A DNA stretch of 64,000 nt, from contig JAKPOP010000017.1 in the NCBI GenBank assembly GCA_029547805.1, positions 372,001 through 436,000 of the forward strand, given 5' to 3'. How positions within the stretch are numbered: position 1 is the first letter of the stretch; each line of letters begins with the position of its first letter. Source of the DNA: Deltaproteobacteria bacterium (lineage in GTDB: Bacteria > Myxococcota_A > UBA9042 > DTJE01). Shown piece after piece: positions 1-13,328 of this stretch. The notes below the pieces were generated by a model. The model did no database searches. It saw only the letters and a list, made by a program, of their open reading frames with translations, and was not told where the DNA came from. The position numbers were made by a program, and so were the translations under genes.

Positions 1-732
1 CAGGTTCTTGAGGATCATCCACTCGGGGCGGTTGCCCGAGTCCCGGAGGGCCTCCACCACCTTCAGACGCTTCGCCAGTTTCTTCCGCTTGGCATCCGAC
101 GCCGATTCCTTCAGTTCCTTCCGGATCTCGCTGGCCATGGTCTCGACGTCCACGTTCTCCAGCAGGATCCGGATGGCCTCGGCGCCCATCCCCACTTCGA
201 AGGCATCGTAGCCATACTGGTCGACCAGTTCCTGATAGCGGTCCTCGCTGATCACCTCGGCCTTCTGGAGGTCCGGCACCTTGCCGGGGTCCACCACCAC
301 GTAGGCGACGCAGTAGAGGACCTTCTCGAGGTCCTTCAGCGTGATGTCCAGGACGTTGCCGATGCGGCTCGGGATGCTCTTGAGGAACCAGATGTGGGCC
401 ACCGGCGACGCCAGCGTGATGTGCCCCATGCGCTCCCGCCGGACCTTGCTCGGGATGACCTCGACGCCGCACTTCTCGCAGACGATGCCCCGGTGCTTGA
501 GGCGCTTGTAGCGGCCGCAGTTGCACTCGTAGTCCTTCACCGGGCCGAAGATCTTCGCGCAGAAGAGCCCGTCCCGCTCCGGCTTGAAGGTCCGGTAGTT
601 GATGGTCTCGGGCTTCTTCACCTCGCCGTAGGACCAGCCCAGGATCGTCTTGGGCGAACTGAGGGCCAGCCGCATCGCGACGATCGAGAGGGGGTCCTTG
701 GGCCGATCGAACATCGTGAACATGTCCTTCAC
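1..732 (-). CDS. rpoC: RNA polymerase beta' subunit, N-terminal part (runs off the window)
   Basis: This is the first ~244 residues of the beta' subunit of RNA polymerase, which forms the active-site side of the enzyme together with RpoB. I chose the GTG at 730-732 because it gives the family-typical start ([11 protein letters not shown]) and has GGGAGG six bases upstream; an ATG at 721-723 is the alternative. The zinc-binding N-terminal region is visible as CNCGRYK followed by [11 protein letters not shown], which supplies the four cysteines of zinc site 1. The gene follows rpoB by 91 nt in the same direction and is the last visible gene of the ribosomal protein/RNA polymerase operon. Its 3' end lies outside the window. 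Confidence 0.98.
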   Translation of the reverse strand, partial: MKDMFTMFDRPKDPLSIVAMRLALSSPKTILGWSYGEVKKPETINYRTFKPERDGLFCAKIFGPVKDYECNCGRYKRLKHRGIVCEKCGVEVIPSKVRRERMGHITLASPVAHIWFLKSIPSRIGNVLDITLKDLEKVLYCVAYVVVDPGKVPDLQKAEVISEDRYQELVDQYGYDAFEVGMGAEAIRILLENVDVETMASEIRKELKESASDAKRKKLAKRLKVVEALRDSGNRPEWMILKNL

Positions 733-823
733 GAGGCACCTCCCGTCAGGGTGACAGCACCGGACGGCCCCCGGGCCTCCGGCCTTGCGTCTCGGACTCT
801 CTGGAACCGTCCCGCCATCGGCA

Positions 824-4960
<4,137 letters not shown>

Positions 4961-5320
4961 CCTGTCCCTGCTCCTGGTGAGACGGTTGGAACGAGTCTCC
5001 GAGCGAGGCCCTGCAACGGCATCGTCCCCGGATCCCTGCCGCGGACTCCGCCGGAGCCCGCGGCCTCTGCCCTGGCGTTGGCGGATCGGCAGTGCACCGC
5101 CCACCTACGCGCCCAACCCGGAGTCACGGGCGTGACCACCGGGCCCCCGTCGGGGAGGCAACGGGCACCCGCGTCTCCGCGGATGCCCCCGCACGTGGCG
5201 CGAGCCGGGAGCCTGCATCGCGGACCGGGTCCGGATGTGCACCCCCGCGCACTCGCGTGTCGATCCGCGAACCTCGGCGGGGGCGCCCGAGACGCCCCCC
5301 GAGGCACTCGCGTCCCGACC
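4961..5320 (-). other. 360-nt spacer between rplL and rpoB without a gene
   Basis: No convincing reading frame is present in this spacer on either strand. It holds the hairpin at 5272-5304 and otherwise GC-rich sequence with several short inverted repeats. No good -35/-10 pair for an internal rpoB promoter was found. The length is close to the attenuator-bearing rplL-rpoB spacer of enterobacteria. Confidence 0.6.
5272..5304 (-). terminator. Stem-loop between rplL and rpoB, possible attenuator or processing site
   Basis: A strong GC hairpin starts 16 nt after the rplL stop codon. It pairs CCTCGG-CGGGGGCG with CGCCCCC-CGAGG around a short loop, with one small bulge. No T-run follows on the minus strand, so it is not a textbook intrinsic terminator. 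In E. coli the long rplL-rpoB spacer carries a partial terminator and an RNase III site that lower rpoBC expression. The position here suggests the same role, but this is inference from position and structure only. Confidence 0.4.
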
Positions 5321-5719
5321 TTACTTGATCTCGACCTTCGCGCCGGCGGCTTCCAGCTTCTTCTTGATCTCCTCGGCCTCGGCCTTGGAGACGGCCTCCT
5401 TGATGGCCTTCGGGGCGCTCTCGACGAGTTCCTTGGCCTCCTTCAGGCCCAGACCCGAGACGATCCCCCGGACCTCCTTGATCACCGCCACGCGCTTGTC
5501 CGCCGCCACCTCGACGAGGATGACGTCGAACTCGGTCTTCTCCTCGACTGGAGCCGCCGCCTCGGCGGGAGCCGCCGCCATCGGCATCGCCATCGCCGCC
5601 ATCGGAGCCGCGGCGGTGACGCCCCACAGCGCCTCCAGTTCCTTCGTCAGTTCAGCCAGCTCCAGCACCGTCAACTGGCTCAGATACGCCTTCACCTGGT
5701 CCCGAGTGATCTCCGACAT
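5321..5719 (-). CDS. rplL: 50S ribosomal protein L7/L12
   Basis: The L7/L12 stalk protein, 132 residues, binds L10 as dimers and recruits translation factors. The N-terminal dimerization helix ([21 protein letters not shown]) is followed by an Ala/Met-rich hinge (about residues 35-55). The C-terminal domain starts at [11 protein letters not shown] and contains the [12 protein letters not shown] and [12 protein letters not shown] segments. The ATG at 5719 has AGGAG seven bases upstream. It follows rplJ by 61 nt in the standard beta-operon order, and a hairpin lies just after its stop. Confidence 0.98.
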   Translation of the reverse strand: MSEITRDQVKAYLSQLTVLELAELTKELEALWGVTAAAPMAAMAMPMAAAPAEAAAPVEEKTEFDVILVEVAADKRVAVIKEVRGIVSGLGLKEAKELVESAPKAIKEAVSKAEAEEIKKKLEAAGAKVEIK

Positions 5720-5780
5720 CGCACGCTCCTTTGTGTGATTCCCTGGCGCACCCCTTCCGGCCACTCCATCGGCCGCACGG

Positions 5781-6308
5781 TCACGCCGCCTGCTCCGTCA
5801 ACTGCCGCTCCCGGGCCTTCAGCACCCCCAGGAAGTCCCGGGCCGGGGCCTGCAAGAGCCCCAGGAACTTCCGCGGGACGCCTCCGAAGGTCCCGAGCAG
5901 CATCGCCCGAAGCACCTCGGCCGACGGCAGAGTCGCCAACGCCTTCAGTTGGGCCTCGTTCATCGACCGGGTGCCCAGCACCCCGACCACGAATTGAAGT
6001 CCCTGGACGGACTTCAGGATTCCCACGAGGGCCTTCGCGAGACCCACCGGATCGCCGTCGGTGTAGGCCACCGCCAGCGGACCGGCCAGTTTCTCGCCCA
6101 GAAAGGCCAGGGGCGTCCCTTCCACCGCCCGCCCGAACAGGGTGTTCTTGATGACCTGGAACCGACCGCCCTCCTTGCGAAGGGTGGCCCGGAGCCCCGT
6201 GGTCGTCTCCATGTTCAGGCGGGTCATGGACACCAGCACCATGGCCCTCGAGGAGGTCAGGATGCCCTTCAACTCCTCGACGACTGCCTGCTTCTGTTCC
6301 CGATTCAT
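5781..6308 (-). CDS. rplJ: 50S ribosomal protein L10
   Basis: L10 forms the base of the ribosomal stalk and carries the L7/L12 dimers. The product is 175 residues, the usual length. The N-terminal rRNA-binding domain begins [16 protein letters not shown]. The conserved block [20 protein letters not shown] follows, and the C-terminal helical tail binds L12. It lies 181 nt downstream of rplA and 61 nt upstream of rplL. In many bacteria L10 represses its own operon through a leader in this upstream spacer. I could not identify a defined L10-leader fold here. Confidence 0.97.
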   Translation of the reverse strand: MNREQKQAVVEELKGILTSSRAMVLVSMTRLNMETTTGLRATLRKEGGRFQVIKNTLFGRAVEGTPLAFLGEKLAGPLAVAYTDGDPVGLAKALVGILKSVQGLQFVVGVLGTRSMNEAQLKALATLPSAEVLRAMLLGTFGGVPRKFLGLLQAPARDFLGVLKARERQLTEQAA

Positions 6309-6489
6309 CGGATCTCTTCTCCCATCCGAAGTACTTCAGGGCAGCCCGAGAAGGAATGGAGGGCCGGAGCCGGAACCACTCCTGTCTTCCACCGCCTCCG
6401 CCGGACTTCTGGCCCGATCCCGGGACCTGCCGACATCTCGGGCAGCACCGTTCCCCACGGGGTGTCCCGACCCCGTGGCCGTTCCCTGT

Positions 6490-7206
6490 CTAGCGTGCGG
6501 CGCCCTTCAGCGCCGCGTCCACGTCCGCCGGATCGACGCGGATCCCCGGACCCATCGTCGTGCTCAGCGTGATGCTCTTCACGTAGGTTCCCTTCACGGT
6601 GGAGGGCTTCAGCTTGATCAGGGTCTCCATCAGGGCCAGGAAGTTCTCGCGGATCTTCCCCGCCTCGAAGGACTTGCGCCCCAGGGTGGTGTGGATGATC
6701 CCGTTCTTGTCCACCCGGAACTCCACCTTGCCGGCCTTGGCCTCCCGGACCGCCCGGCCCACCTCCATCGTCACGGTGCCGACCTTCGGGTTGGGCATCA
6801 GGCCGCGAGTTCCCAGCAACTTGCCCAGCTTGCCCACCAGGCCCATCATGTCCGGCGTCGCGATGGCCTTGTCGAACTCGAACCATCCTTCCTTGATCTT
6901 CTCGGCCAGGTCCTCGGCGCCGACGTAGTCCGCCCCCGCCTCCCGGGCCTCCTTCTCCTTGTCGCCCTTCGCGAACACCAGCACCCGGGTGACCTTCCCG
7001 GTCCCGGCCGGCAGCACGCAGGCGCCGCGGACCATCTGGTCGGCGTGCTTCGGGTTCACGTTGAGACGGACCGCGATGTCCACCGACTCGTCGAACGAGG
7101 CGTAGCCGGTCTTGCCCACCAGCGCACAGGCCTCGTCCACCGGGTAGCGACGCTCCCGGTCCACCTGGCTCAACGCCGCCTTGTACTTCTTGCCCACGGT
7201 ACCCAT
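6490..7206 (-). CDS. rplA: 50S ribosomal protein L1
   Basis: L1 is the mobile stalk protein at the ribosomal E site and often a translational repressor of rplK-rplA. The start [16 protein letters not shown] at 7206 has GAGGAG eight bases upstream and gives the usual 238 residues. Family blocks present are [33 protein letters not shown] and the [10 protein letters not shown] motif. The C-terminal [18 protein letters not shown] block is also there. It is 43 nt downstream of rplK. Confidence 0.98.
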   Translation of the reverse strand: MGTVGKKYKAALSQVDRERRYPVDEACALVGKTGYASFDESVDIAVRLNVNPKHADQMVRGACVLPAGTGKVTRVLVFAKGDKEKEAREAGADYVGAEDLAEKIKEGWFEFDKAIATPDMMGLVGKLGKLLGTRGLMPNPKVGTVTMEVGRAVREAKAGKVEFRVDKNGIIHTTLGRKSFEAGKIRENFLALMETLIKLKPSTVKGTYVKSITLSTTMGPGIRVDPADVDAALKGAAR

Positions 7207-7249
7207 TCGACGACTCCTCGCCTCCCTCAAGCCGGCCGTCGCCGACGGG

Positions 7250-7675
7250 TCAATCCACCACCTCGAGGCCCATGCTCCGGGCCGAGCCAGCCACGGTCCG
7301 GATGGCGCCCTCGAGGTCGACGGCGTAGAGGTCAGGCATCTTCTTCTGCGCAATCTCCGCGACCTGAGCCCGGGTCACCTTTCCGGCCTTGGTCCGCCCA
7401 GGCGTGGACGATCCCTTCTCGATGCCGGCGGCCTTCCGGAGCATCTCGGAGACGGGCGGCGTCTTCGTGATGAACGTGAAGGACCGGTCCGAGTAGACCG
7501 TGATGATCACCGGGACCGTGGAATCCCCCATCGACGCGGTCCGGGCGTTGAAGGCCTTGCAGAACTCCATGATGTTGACGCCCGCCTGGCCCAGGGCCGG
7601 ACCCACCGGGGGCTGAGGAGTGGCCTTCCCCGCCTTGATGTGCAACTTGACCTGCCCGACGATTTTCTTTCCCAT
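7250..7675 (-). CDS. rplK: 50S ribosomal protein L11
   Basis: L11 is part of the GTPase-associated centre and is needed for stringent-response activation of RelA. It is 141 residues, the standard length. The start [18 protein letters not shown] and the [18 protein letters not shown] segment are classic L11 sequence. The C-terminal 23S rRNA-binding domain includes [16 protein letters not shown]. It lies 40 nt after nusG and 43 nt before rplA. Confidence 0.98.
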   Translation of the reverse strand: MGKKIVGQVKLHIKAGKATPQPPVGPALGQAGVNIMEFCKAFNARTASMGDSTVPVIITVYSDRSFTFITKTPPVSEMLRKAAGIEKGSSTPGRTKAGKVTRAQVAEIAQKKMPDLYAVDLEGAIRTVAGSARSMGLEVVD

Positions 7676-7715
7676 GGCGTGTCCGTCTCCTCCGCCGGGT
7701 CCCGTCCCGGGGCCC

Positions 7716-8252
7716 TCAGCCCTTCTCCACCTGGTTGAAATCCAGCTCCACCGGCGTCGCGCGCCCGAAGATGGTCACGAGCACCCGGAGCTTGCGCTTC
7801 TCGGCCTTGACCTCCTCGATGCGTCCCGCGAACCCGACGAAGGGACCGTCCTTGATCTTGACCGAGGCCCCCTCCTCGAAGAGGACCTCCGTCTCCACCT
7901 GGGCCGGCCCCTGGCTCATCTGCTGCCGGATCTTCTCGACATCCTTCTCGGGAATGGGGCGGGGCCCCTTCTCATTGCCCAGGAATCCGGTCACGCTGGG
8001 CCGATGCCGGATGAAGTGGTGGGCCGCGTCGGTCATCTCCATCTGGACCAGGATGTAGCCGGGGAAGAACTTCTTCCGGCCTCCCGGACGCCTCGGGGCC
8101 CCCTCCGGCGGCGGGGGCTCCATGGGCACGATGATCTCCCCGAACAGGTCCGCCAGCGAGGCGAATTCGTTCTTCAACGCGTGCTCGATGTCCGCCTTCA
8201 CCTTCTGCTCGAAGCCGGAGAAGGTGTGGACCACGTACCACTTCATCGCCAT
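7716..8252 (-). CDS. nusG: Transcription termination/antitermination factor NusG
   Basis: NusG binds RNA polymerase and links it to Rho and to the ribosome. The product is 178 residues. The NGN domain covers about residues 4-115, starting [15 protein letters not shown] and including [11 protein letters not shown]. The KOW domain is near the C-terminus ([19 protein letters not shown]). A small Pro/Gly-rich insert ([16 protein letters not shown]) lies inside the NGN domain. Either of two ATGs (8252 or 8246) could start it; the first is closer to the GAGGGGG ribosome site. It follows secE by 16 nt, the usual secE-nusG pair. Confidence 0.97.
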   Translation of the reverse strand: MAMKWYVVHTFSGFEQKVKADIEHALKNEFASLADLFGEIIVPMEPPPPEGAPRRPGGRKKFFPGYILVQMEMTDAAHHFIRHRPSVTGFLGNEKGPRPIPEKDVEKIRQQMSQGPAQVETEVLFEEGASVKIKDGPFVGFAGRIEEVKAEKRKLRVLVTIFGRATPVELDFNQVEKG

Positions 8253-8268
8253 CGCGAAACGAGCCCCC

Positions 8269-8646
8269 TCAAAGGCGATAGATCAGGCCCGACAGGCCTC
8301 CCATGATCAGGTCGAAGAGCCCCAGGATCAGGGAGATGACCACCGTGGTGACCAGCACCACGATCGTCGAGACCCGCGTCTCCGGCCAGGAAGGCCAGGT
8401 GACGTTCCGGAGCTCCGAGGCCACCTCCAGGCCCAGCCGGTTGGCCGCCTCGTGGAACCAGAGCACGACGGCCGTCGCAACGCCACAGATCATCCCGAGC
8501 GCATCGCTCACCGGGAACCGGGCCCCCAGCAGGGACCGGTCCAGGTCGGGACTGATCCAGTTCATCACGGTGGCGAAGAAACTGGCCATCACGACCCAGA
8601 CCAGGAGCCCGAGGACCACGAACGACAGCCGAACGTACTTTTCCAC
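8269..8646 (-). CDS. secE: Preprotein translocase subunit SecE
   Basis: SecE stabilizes SecY in the inner-membrane translocon. This is the long, three-helix form (125 residues), as in E. coli, rather than the ~60-residue single-helix form. Hydrophobic segments lie at about residues 7-28, 48-65 and 93-118. The conserved cytoplasmic hinge before the last helix is EVASELRNVTWPSWPET. The start is a GTG at 8646 with GGGAGAGGT upstream. It sits between tRNA-Trp and nusG. Confidence 0.95.
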   Translation of the reverse strand: MEKYVRLSFVVLGLLVWVVMASFFATVMNWISPDLDRSLLGARFPVSDALGMICGVATAVVLWFHEAANRLGLEVASELRNVTWPSWPETRVSTIVVLVTTVVISLILGLFDLIMGGLSGLIYRL

Positions 8647-8680
8647 CGCCGACCTCTCCCGGGACCTCGCCCGGCGCTAC

Positions 8681-8756
8681 TGGCAGGGCAGGAGGGATTC
8701 GAACCCCCAACCCGCGGTTTTGGAGACCGCTGCTCTACCGTTAGAGCTACTGCCCT
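8681..8756 (-). tRNA. tRNA-Trp (anticodon CCA)
   Basis: The 76-nt gene folds into a full cloverleaf. The acceptor stem is AGGGCAG/CTGCCCT and the anticodon loop is CTCCAAA with CCA. The T arm contains GGTTCGAATCC, and the 3' CCA is encoded. It lies between rpmG and secE, where tRNA-Trp is found in many bacteria, and is probably cut from the operon transcript. Confidence 0.97.
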
Positions 8757-8801
8757 GTCGGGAGGCAACCTCCGTTCCCTCCCCGTGAAGGCCCACCCCG
8801 C

Positions 8802-8984
8802 TCACTTCACTTCCTTGAACTGGGTGTGCTTCCGCTCGAACTTGCAGTACTTCCGCAGCTCGAGGCGGGCCGTGGTCTTCTTCTTGTTCTTCTGGGTCAC
8901 GTACCGGGCGACGCCAGGCAGCCCGCTCTTCCGGCAGGACTGGCATTCCAACTGGATGTTGACCCGGTTCTCTTTCTTCGCCAT
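8802..8984 (-). CDS. rpmG: 50S ribosomal protein L33
   Basis: L33 is a small large-subunit protein, here 60 residues. It has one complete CxxC pair (CQSC, about residues 14-17). In place of the second pair it has only one cysteine (KYCKFERKHTQ). It is therefore an intermediate between the zinc-binding and zinc-free forms and probably does not bind zinc fully. The C-terminal block RLELRKYC-FERKHTQFKEVK is typical. It lies 85 nt after tuf and 45 nt before tRNA-Trp. Confidence 0.95.
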   Translation of the reverse strand: MAKKENRVNIQLECQSCRKSGLPGVARYVTQKNKKKTTARLELRKYCKFERKHTQFKEVK

Positions 8985-9069
8985 GGCAGCCTCGCCTTCC
9001 AGCTGCGGAACACCAGGCCCGGCGGGTCCTCTCGGACTCCGCCGATGCCCGGGTCACCCGCCCGCACGG

Positions 9070-10263
<1,194 letters not shown>

Positions 10264-10350
10264 GACCGATCCTCCTTGACTTTCAACGACTCCCCTTGCC
10301 AGCGCAACTGCCACATCCCGGCCACCCGACCAGGACCGGACCATCGCCCC

Positions 10351-10425
10351 TGGAGCCTTCGAGCAGATTTGAACTGCCGACCCCCTCCTTACCAAGGAGG
10401 TGCTCTACCCCTGAGCTACGAAGGC
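10351..10425 (-). tRNA. tRNA-Thr (anticodon GGT)
   Basis: The 75-nt cloverleaf has the acceptor stem GCCTTCG/CGAAGGC and the anticodon loop TTGGTAA. The 3' CCA is encoded. It is the last of four clustered tRNAs and lies 87 nt before tuf. Confidence 0.96.
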
Positions 10426-10453
10426 CTCGTCCAGGCAATCCCCGAACCCAAAG

Positions 10454-10526
10454 AGCGGGAAACGGGATTCGAACCCGCGACGTCGAGCTTGGAAGGCTCG
10501 CGCTCTGCCAACTGAGCTATTCCCGC
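10454..10526 (-). tRNA. tRNA-Gly (anticodon TCC)
   Basis: The 73-nt cloverleaf has the acceptor stem GCGGGAA/TTCCCGC. The anticodon loop is CTTCCAA (TCC). The T arm GGGTTCGAATCCC is intact. CCA is not encoded, unlike in the neighbouring tRNA-Thr(GGT). Confidence 0.96.
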
Positions 10527-10582
10527 CCACCCGACTCGTCCCCATCTCGGGGGGCTTGCCAATCTTCAAAGAACCGCACCGG

Positions 10583-10665
10583 TGGAGGGGGGAGGATTCG
10601 AACCTCCGAAGCCATCTGGCAGCAGATTTACAGTCTGACCCCTTTGACCGCTCGGGAACCCCTCC
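10583..10665 (-). tRNA. tRNA-Tyr (anticodon GTA)
   Basis: This is a class II tRNA of 83 nt with a long variable arm. The acceptor stem is GGAGGGG/CCCCTCC and the anticodon loop is CTGTAAA (GTA). The T arm GAGGTTCGAATCCTC is intact. CCA is not encoded (the gene is followed by CCG). Confidence 0.96.
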
Positions 10666-10692
10666 AGCACCAAAGTCCCCCAACCGGCGCAG

Positions 10693-10765
10693 AGCTGGCG
10701 ACGGGAATCGAACCCACAACCGCCTGATTACAAATCAGGTGCTCTGCCGATTGAGCTACGCCAGC
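10693..10765 (-). tRNA. tRNA-Thr (anticodon TGT)
   Basis: The 73-nt cloverleaf has the acceptor stem GCTGGCG/CGCCAGC and the anticodon loop TTTGTAA (TGT). CCA is not encoded. It is the first gene of the tRNA-tuf-rpoBC locus and begins about 32 nt downstream of a strong promoter. Confidence 0.96.
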
Positions 10766-11131
10766 GTGCAAAGAACACGGCCCCTCAAGGGCGCCTGATT
10801 ATGCTCAGGCAGGGCGTTCCTGTCAATAGGGTTTTTCCGTCCCGCCCAGGACCGCGCCGCGGGGCGGAACCGTACCGGATCCGGGGCCCTGCTGTCAACC
10901 GGGATCGCCGTTTCAGAGAAGGGCGACCGGCCTGGACCGCCCGGGAGACCCGGAGGTCCCGGCGAGAGGGGGTCCCGACGGCAGGGCCCGGATCGGGCGG
11001 TCCACGCCCCAAGCGCATCCCGGGTCCCGGAAGGCACCCCCTCGGTCCCGGGTTCCAATCACGACCGGCATCTGAGGCAATCAGCTGGAAATACGGGGAG
11101 TTCAGTGTTGCAAATCGGTGACTGTCCCCGA
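10766..11131. other. 366-nt spacer upstream of the tRNA-tuf operon
   Basis: The right end is the 3' side of the minus-strand LTXXQ-protein gene. The left part holds the promoter(s) of the tRNA-tuf operon. No credible gene is seen on either strand, and I did not find a clear intrinsic terminator for the upstream gene. Confidence 0.6.
10798..10826 (-). promoter_or_regulatory. Strong sigma70-type promoter for the tRNA-tuf-secE-rpo operon
   Basis: On the minus strand a perfect -35 (TTGACA, 10821-10826) is separated by exactly 17 nt from CATAAT (10798-10803), which matches the -10 consensus at five of six positions. Transcription would start about 26-28 nt upstream of tRNA-Thr(TGT). A second, weaker pair (TTGACA at 10893-10898, 18 nt, TACGGT at 10869-10874) lies farther upstream and could be a tandem promoter. 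Confidence 0.8.
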
Positions 11132-11626
11132 TCACTCCTCGTCGGGGGGGCCGCGGAACCGGGGAGCCTGGCAGGCAGGGATGGTGGCCATCTTGCCCAG
11201 TTGTGCGGGCGTCAGCACCGCCCGGGCCTCGAGCATCCGGTCGAGCATCCGGTCCCGGGCCTGATCCATCGCGTCATGGAGGGCCTTCGCCCGGGCGCGG
11301 ATCTCTTCGGGGGACGCCTTGGGGTCCAGCAGGGCCTGGTGCATCTCCCGGCGAAGTGCCTGAATCGCCTGCCGCTGCCCGGCGGCCGCCTCCCGGCCCG
11401 AGTCCCGCAGGGCGTCCAGGCGCGCCTTCTGGTCCGCCGTGAGGCCCAGTTCCGGCGAGGCGAGACACGCGGCGAAGAAACGCCCGGGTCCGCCACCGGG
11501 TCCCCCCGCCGGTCCGCCTCCATGGCGCCCCCCGGGACCCCTGCCACAGGGGCATTCCTGGGCCAGCGCCGGAGCGGAGGCCAGCAGCCCCGCCAGGATC
11601 ATCCACGTCCAACGGTTCTTGATCAT
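11132..11626 (-). CDS. Periplasmic LTXXQ-motif protein (Spy/CpxP/ZraP type)
   Basis: This is a 164-residue secreted protein of the Spy/CpxP/ZraP family, which are periplasmic chaperones or metal-responsive sensors of envelope stress. The ATG at 11626 has AGGAGGT upstream and starts a clear signal peptide (MIKNRWTWMILAGLLASAPALA). The mature N-terminus carries ECPCGRG and a Gly-rich stretch with one His, which could bind metal. The family's LTXXQ motif occurs twice, as LTADQ and LTPAQ, on either side of a long charged helical region. Upstream lie a sigma54 promoter and then a kinase/NtrC-regulator pair transcribed in the same direction. This context resembles zraP with zraSR. The specific metal or stress is not known. 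Confidence 0.85.
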   Translation of the reverse strand: MIKNRWTWMILAGLLASAPALAQECPCGRGPGGRHGGGPAGGPGGGPGRFFAACLASPELGLTADQKARLDALRDSGREAAAGQRQAIQALRREMHQALLDPKASPEEIRARAKALHDAMDQARDRMLDRMLEARAVLTPAQLGKMATIPACQAPRFRGPPDEE

Positions 11627-11686
11627 GGGATACCTCCTGTCTTTCCATGGCCACGAGGCCCGTCTCCGGGCCCCGGACTCCCCATT

Positions 11687-11702
11687 TGCATTGCCCGTGC
11701 CA
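11687..11702 (-). promoter_or_regulatory. Sigma54 (-24/-12) promoter of the LTXXQ-protein gene
   Basis: The minus strand reads TGGCAC-GGGCA-ATGCA, which matches the sigma54 consensus TGGCAC-N5-TTGCW at all but one position, with the invariant GG and GC correctly spaced. It lies about 60 nt upstream of the ATG at 11626. The regulator encoded immediately upstream has the GAFTGA loop needed to activate sigma54 polymerase. Confidence 0.75.
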
Positions 11703-11844
11703 ACCCGGGGGTACCCGGAGCAGGTCCCCGGCCCTCGGCCCCGATTGGCCCTGCCGCAACCACGATCCCTTCCCGACGGCCGGGGACCGCCGGGACGCAG
11801 CCGGTCCCGGCCGGCCCGGAGATGCAAGAGATGCGTCCGGTGAA

Positions 11845-11857
11845 TGCAGGTCCTGCA
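11845..11857. promoter_or_regulatory. Palindrome, possible upstream activator site
   Basis: A perfect inverted repeat (TGCAGG-T-CCTGCA) lies about 145 nt upstream of the sigma54 promoter. That is the usual distance for an enhancer bound by an NtrC-type regulator. Whether the neighbouring regulator binds here is inference. Confidence 0.4.
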
Positions 11858-11990
11858 CCTCCCGGTCCCTCCCGGAAGTCCCGACAGGGAATCCGGGGGG
11901 CCCCGATCGATCCCGCGCCGAGTCGCCGCCGAATCCCCAAGGACCTCGTTGGGAAATCGACGGGGGCCCGGAGGGGAGTCGCAACGCCCC

Positions 11991-13322
11991 TCATCGCTCG
12001 ACCAGGCCGTACTCCTTGAGCCGATACTGAAGGGTCCGGAGGCTGATTCCGAGGCGTGCCGCCGCCGCCTTCCGGTTGCCCCCGACCTCCCGCAGCACCC
12101 GGAGGACCGTCTCTCGCTCCTGCCGCGCCAGCAGGCCCTCCTCGGACTCCGGCAGGCGCACCGGCAGCCCCAGGTCCTCGGGGAGGATCACGGGGCCCTC
12201 GGCCAGCACGCAGGCCCGCTCGATGGCGTTGCGCAACTCCCGGACGTTTCCGGGCCAGTCGTAGCGCGTCAGCAGGTCCCGGGCCTCGGGGGACAATTGC
12301 AAGTCCAGGCGCCGGGTCCGCCGCCGCTGGCGTTCCAGGAAGTGTTCCGCCAGGGCCTCGACGTCTTGGGGGCGCTCCCGGAGCGGCGGAATGCGCAGGG
12401 GCAGCACCTCCAGCCGGTAGTAGAGGTCCTCCCGGAAGGTCCCGGCCCGGACCGCCTCGGCCAGATCCCGATGGGTCGCAGCGACGAACCGGGCGTCGGT
12501 CCGCAGGGTCCGGGTGCCGCCGACCCGCGTGAACTCCCGCGTCTCGAGCACCCGCAGCAGCTTCGGCTGGAGAGACAGGGGCATCTCCCCGATCTCGTCC
12601 AGGAAGAGGGTGCCGTCGGAGGCCGCCTCCAGCAGGCCGATGCGCCGCTCCCCGGCCCCGGTGAAGGCACCCTTCTCGTGCCCGAAGAGTTCCGACTCCA
12701 GCAGGTGTTCGGGAATCGCGGCGCAGTTCACCGCGACGAAGGGGGTCCCGGATCCCAGGCGCAGGCGGTGCAGTTCCCGGGCGAAGACCTCCTTGCCCGT
12801 GCCGCTCTCGCCAAGCAGGAGCACGGTGGCGTCCGAAGCGGCGACTCGACGCAGCCGCTCCAGCAGCGACCGGGTGGAGGCGTCGGCGGCCACCACCTCC
12901 GCCTCCCCCTCCCGGGGCCGCTGGCCCGCCCGGAGCCGCTCCACGTCCCGGGCCAGGCGCCGGCGCTCCAGTGCCCGTTCCACGACGATCCGGAGGGCCT
13001 CCGGACCAGGAACCGGTTTCTCCAGAAAATCGAAGGCCCCGGCCTTGATGGCCTCCACGGCCGCCGAGACGGTCCCATGGGCCGTCAGCACCACGACCTC
13101 CGGAGGATCCGCCAGGGCCCGGACGTCCCGGAGCAGATCCAGGCCCGATCGGCCGGGCATCTTCAGGTCCGTGATCACCACGTCGACGTCCTGGCCCCGG
13201 ACCCGTTCCAGGGCCGTCGCCGCCTCCCCCGCCTCCTCGACCCGGTGTCCCGAGGCCCGCAGGGCATCGGCCACGAACGACCGGACGGGAACGTCGTCCT
13301 CGACCACCAGGATCCATGCCAT
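11991..13322 (-). CDS. NtrC-family sigma54-dependent response regulator
   Basis: This 443-residue activator has the three standard domains. The receiver (about 1-120) has the acidic pair D9-D10, the phosphoacceptor D52 (VVITDLKMPG) and the EKP lysine. The AAA+ domain (about 140-370) has Walker A GESGTGKE, the sigma54-contacting GAFTGA loop and Walker B DEIGEM, plus the WPGNVRELRN block. The C-terminus is a Fis-type helix-turn-helix (NRKAAAARLGISLRTLQYRL). It follows the histidine kinase gene by 6 nt and is the likely activator of the sigma54 promoter at 11687. It could be called ZraR-like by context, but the signal is unknown. Confidence 0.93.
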   Translation of the reverse strand: MAWILVVEDDVPVRSFVADALRASGHRVEEAGEAATALERVRGQDVDVVITDLKMPGRSGLDLLRDVRALADPPEVVVLTAHGTVSAAVEAIKAGAFDFLEKPVPGPEALRIVVERALERRRLARDVERLRAGQRPREGEAEVVAADASTRSLLERLRRVAASDATVLLLGESGTGKEVFARELHRLRLGSGTPFVAVNCAAIPEHLLESELFGHEKGAFTGAGERRIGLLEAASDGTLFLDEIGEMPLSLQPKLLRVLETREFTRVGGTRTLRTDARFVAATHRDLAEAVRAGTFREDLYYRLEVLPLRIPPLRERPQDVEALAEHFLERQRRRTRRLDLQLSPEARDLLTRYDWPGNVRELRNAIERACVLAEGPVILPEDLGLPVRLPESEEGLLARQERETVLRVLREVGGNRKAAAARLGISLRTLQYRLKEYGLVER

Positions 13323-13328
13323 CGGGAT

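Larger units (their letters stand above)
11627..11990. other. 364-nt regulatory spacer between the NtrC-type regulator and the LTXXQ gene
   Basis: The spacer holds the sigma54 promoter (11687-11702) and the palindrome (11845-11857). No credible coding frame was seen on either strand. The length leaves room for DNA looping between an enhancer and the promoter. Confidence 0.6.

Noticed and set aside
6309-6489. L10 leader motif upstream of rplJ
   Set aside because: The spacer is the right size and several stems are possible, but I could not match the consensus fold reliably.
10869-10898. Second promoter for the tRNA-tuf operon (TTGACA, 18 nt, TACGGT)
   Set aside because: The -10 matches at only three of six positions. 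It is mentioned with the main promoter but not claimed separately.
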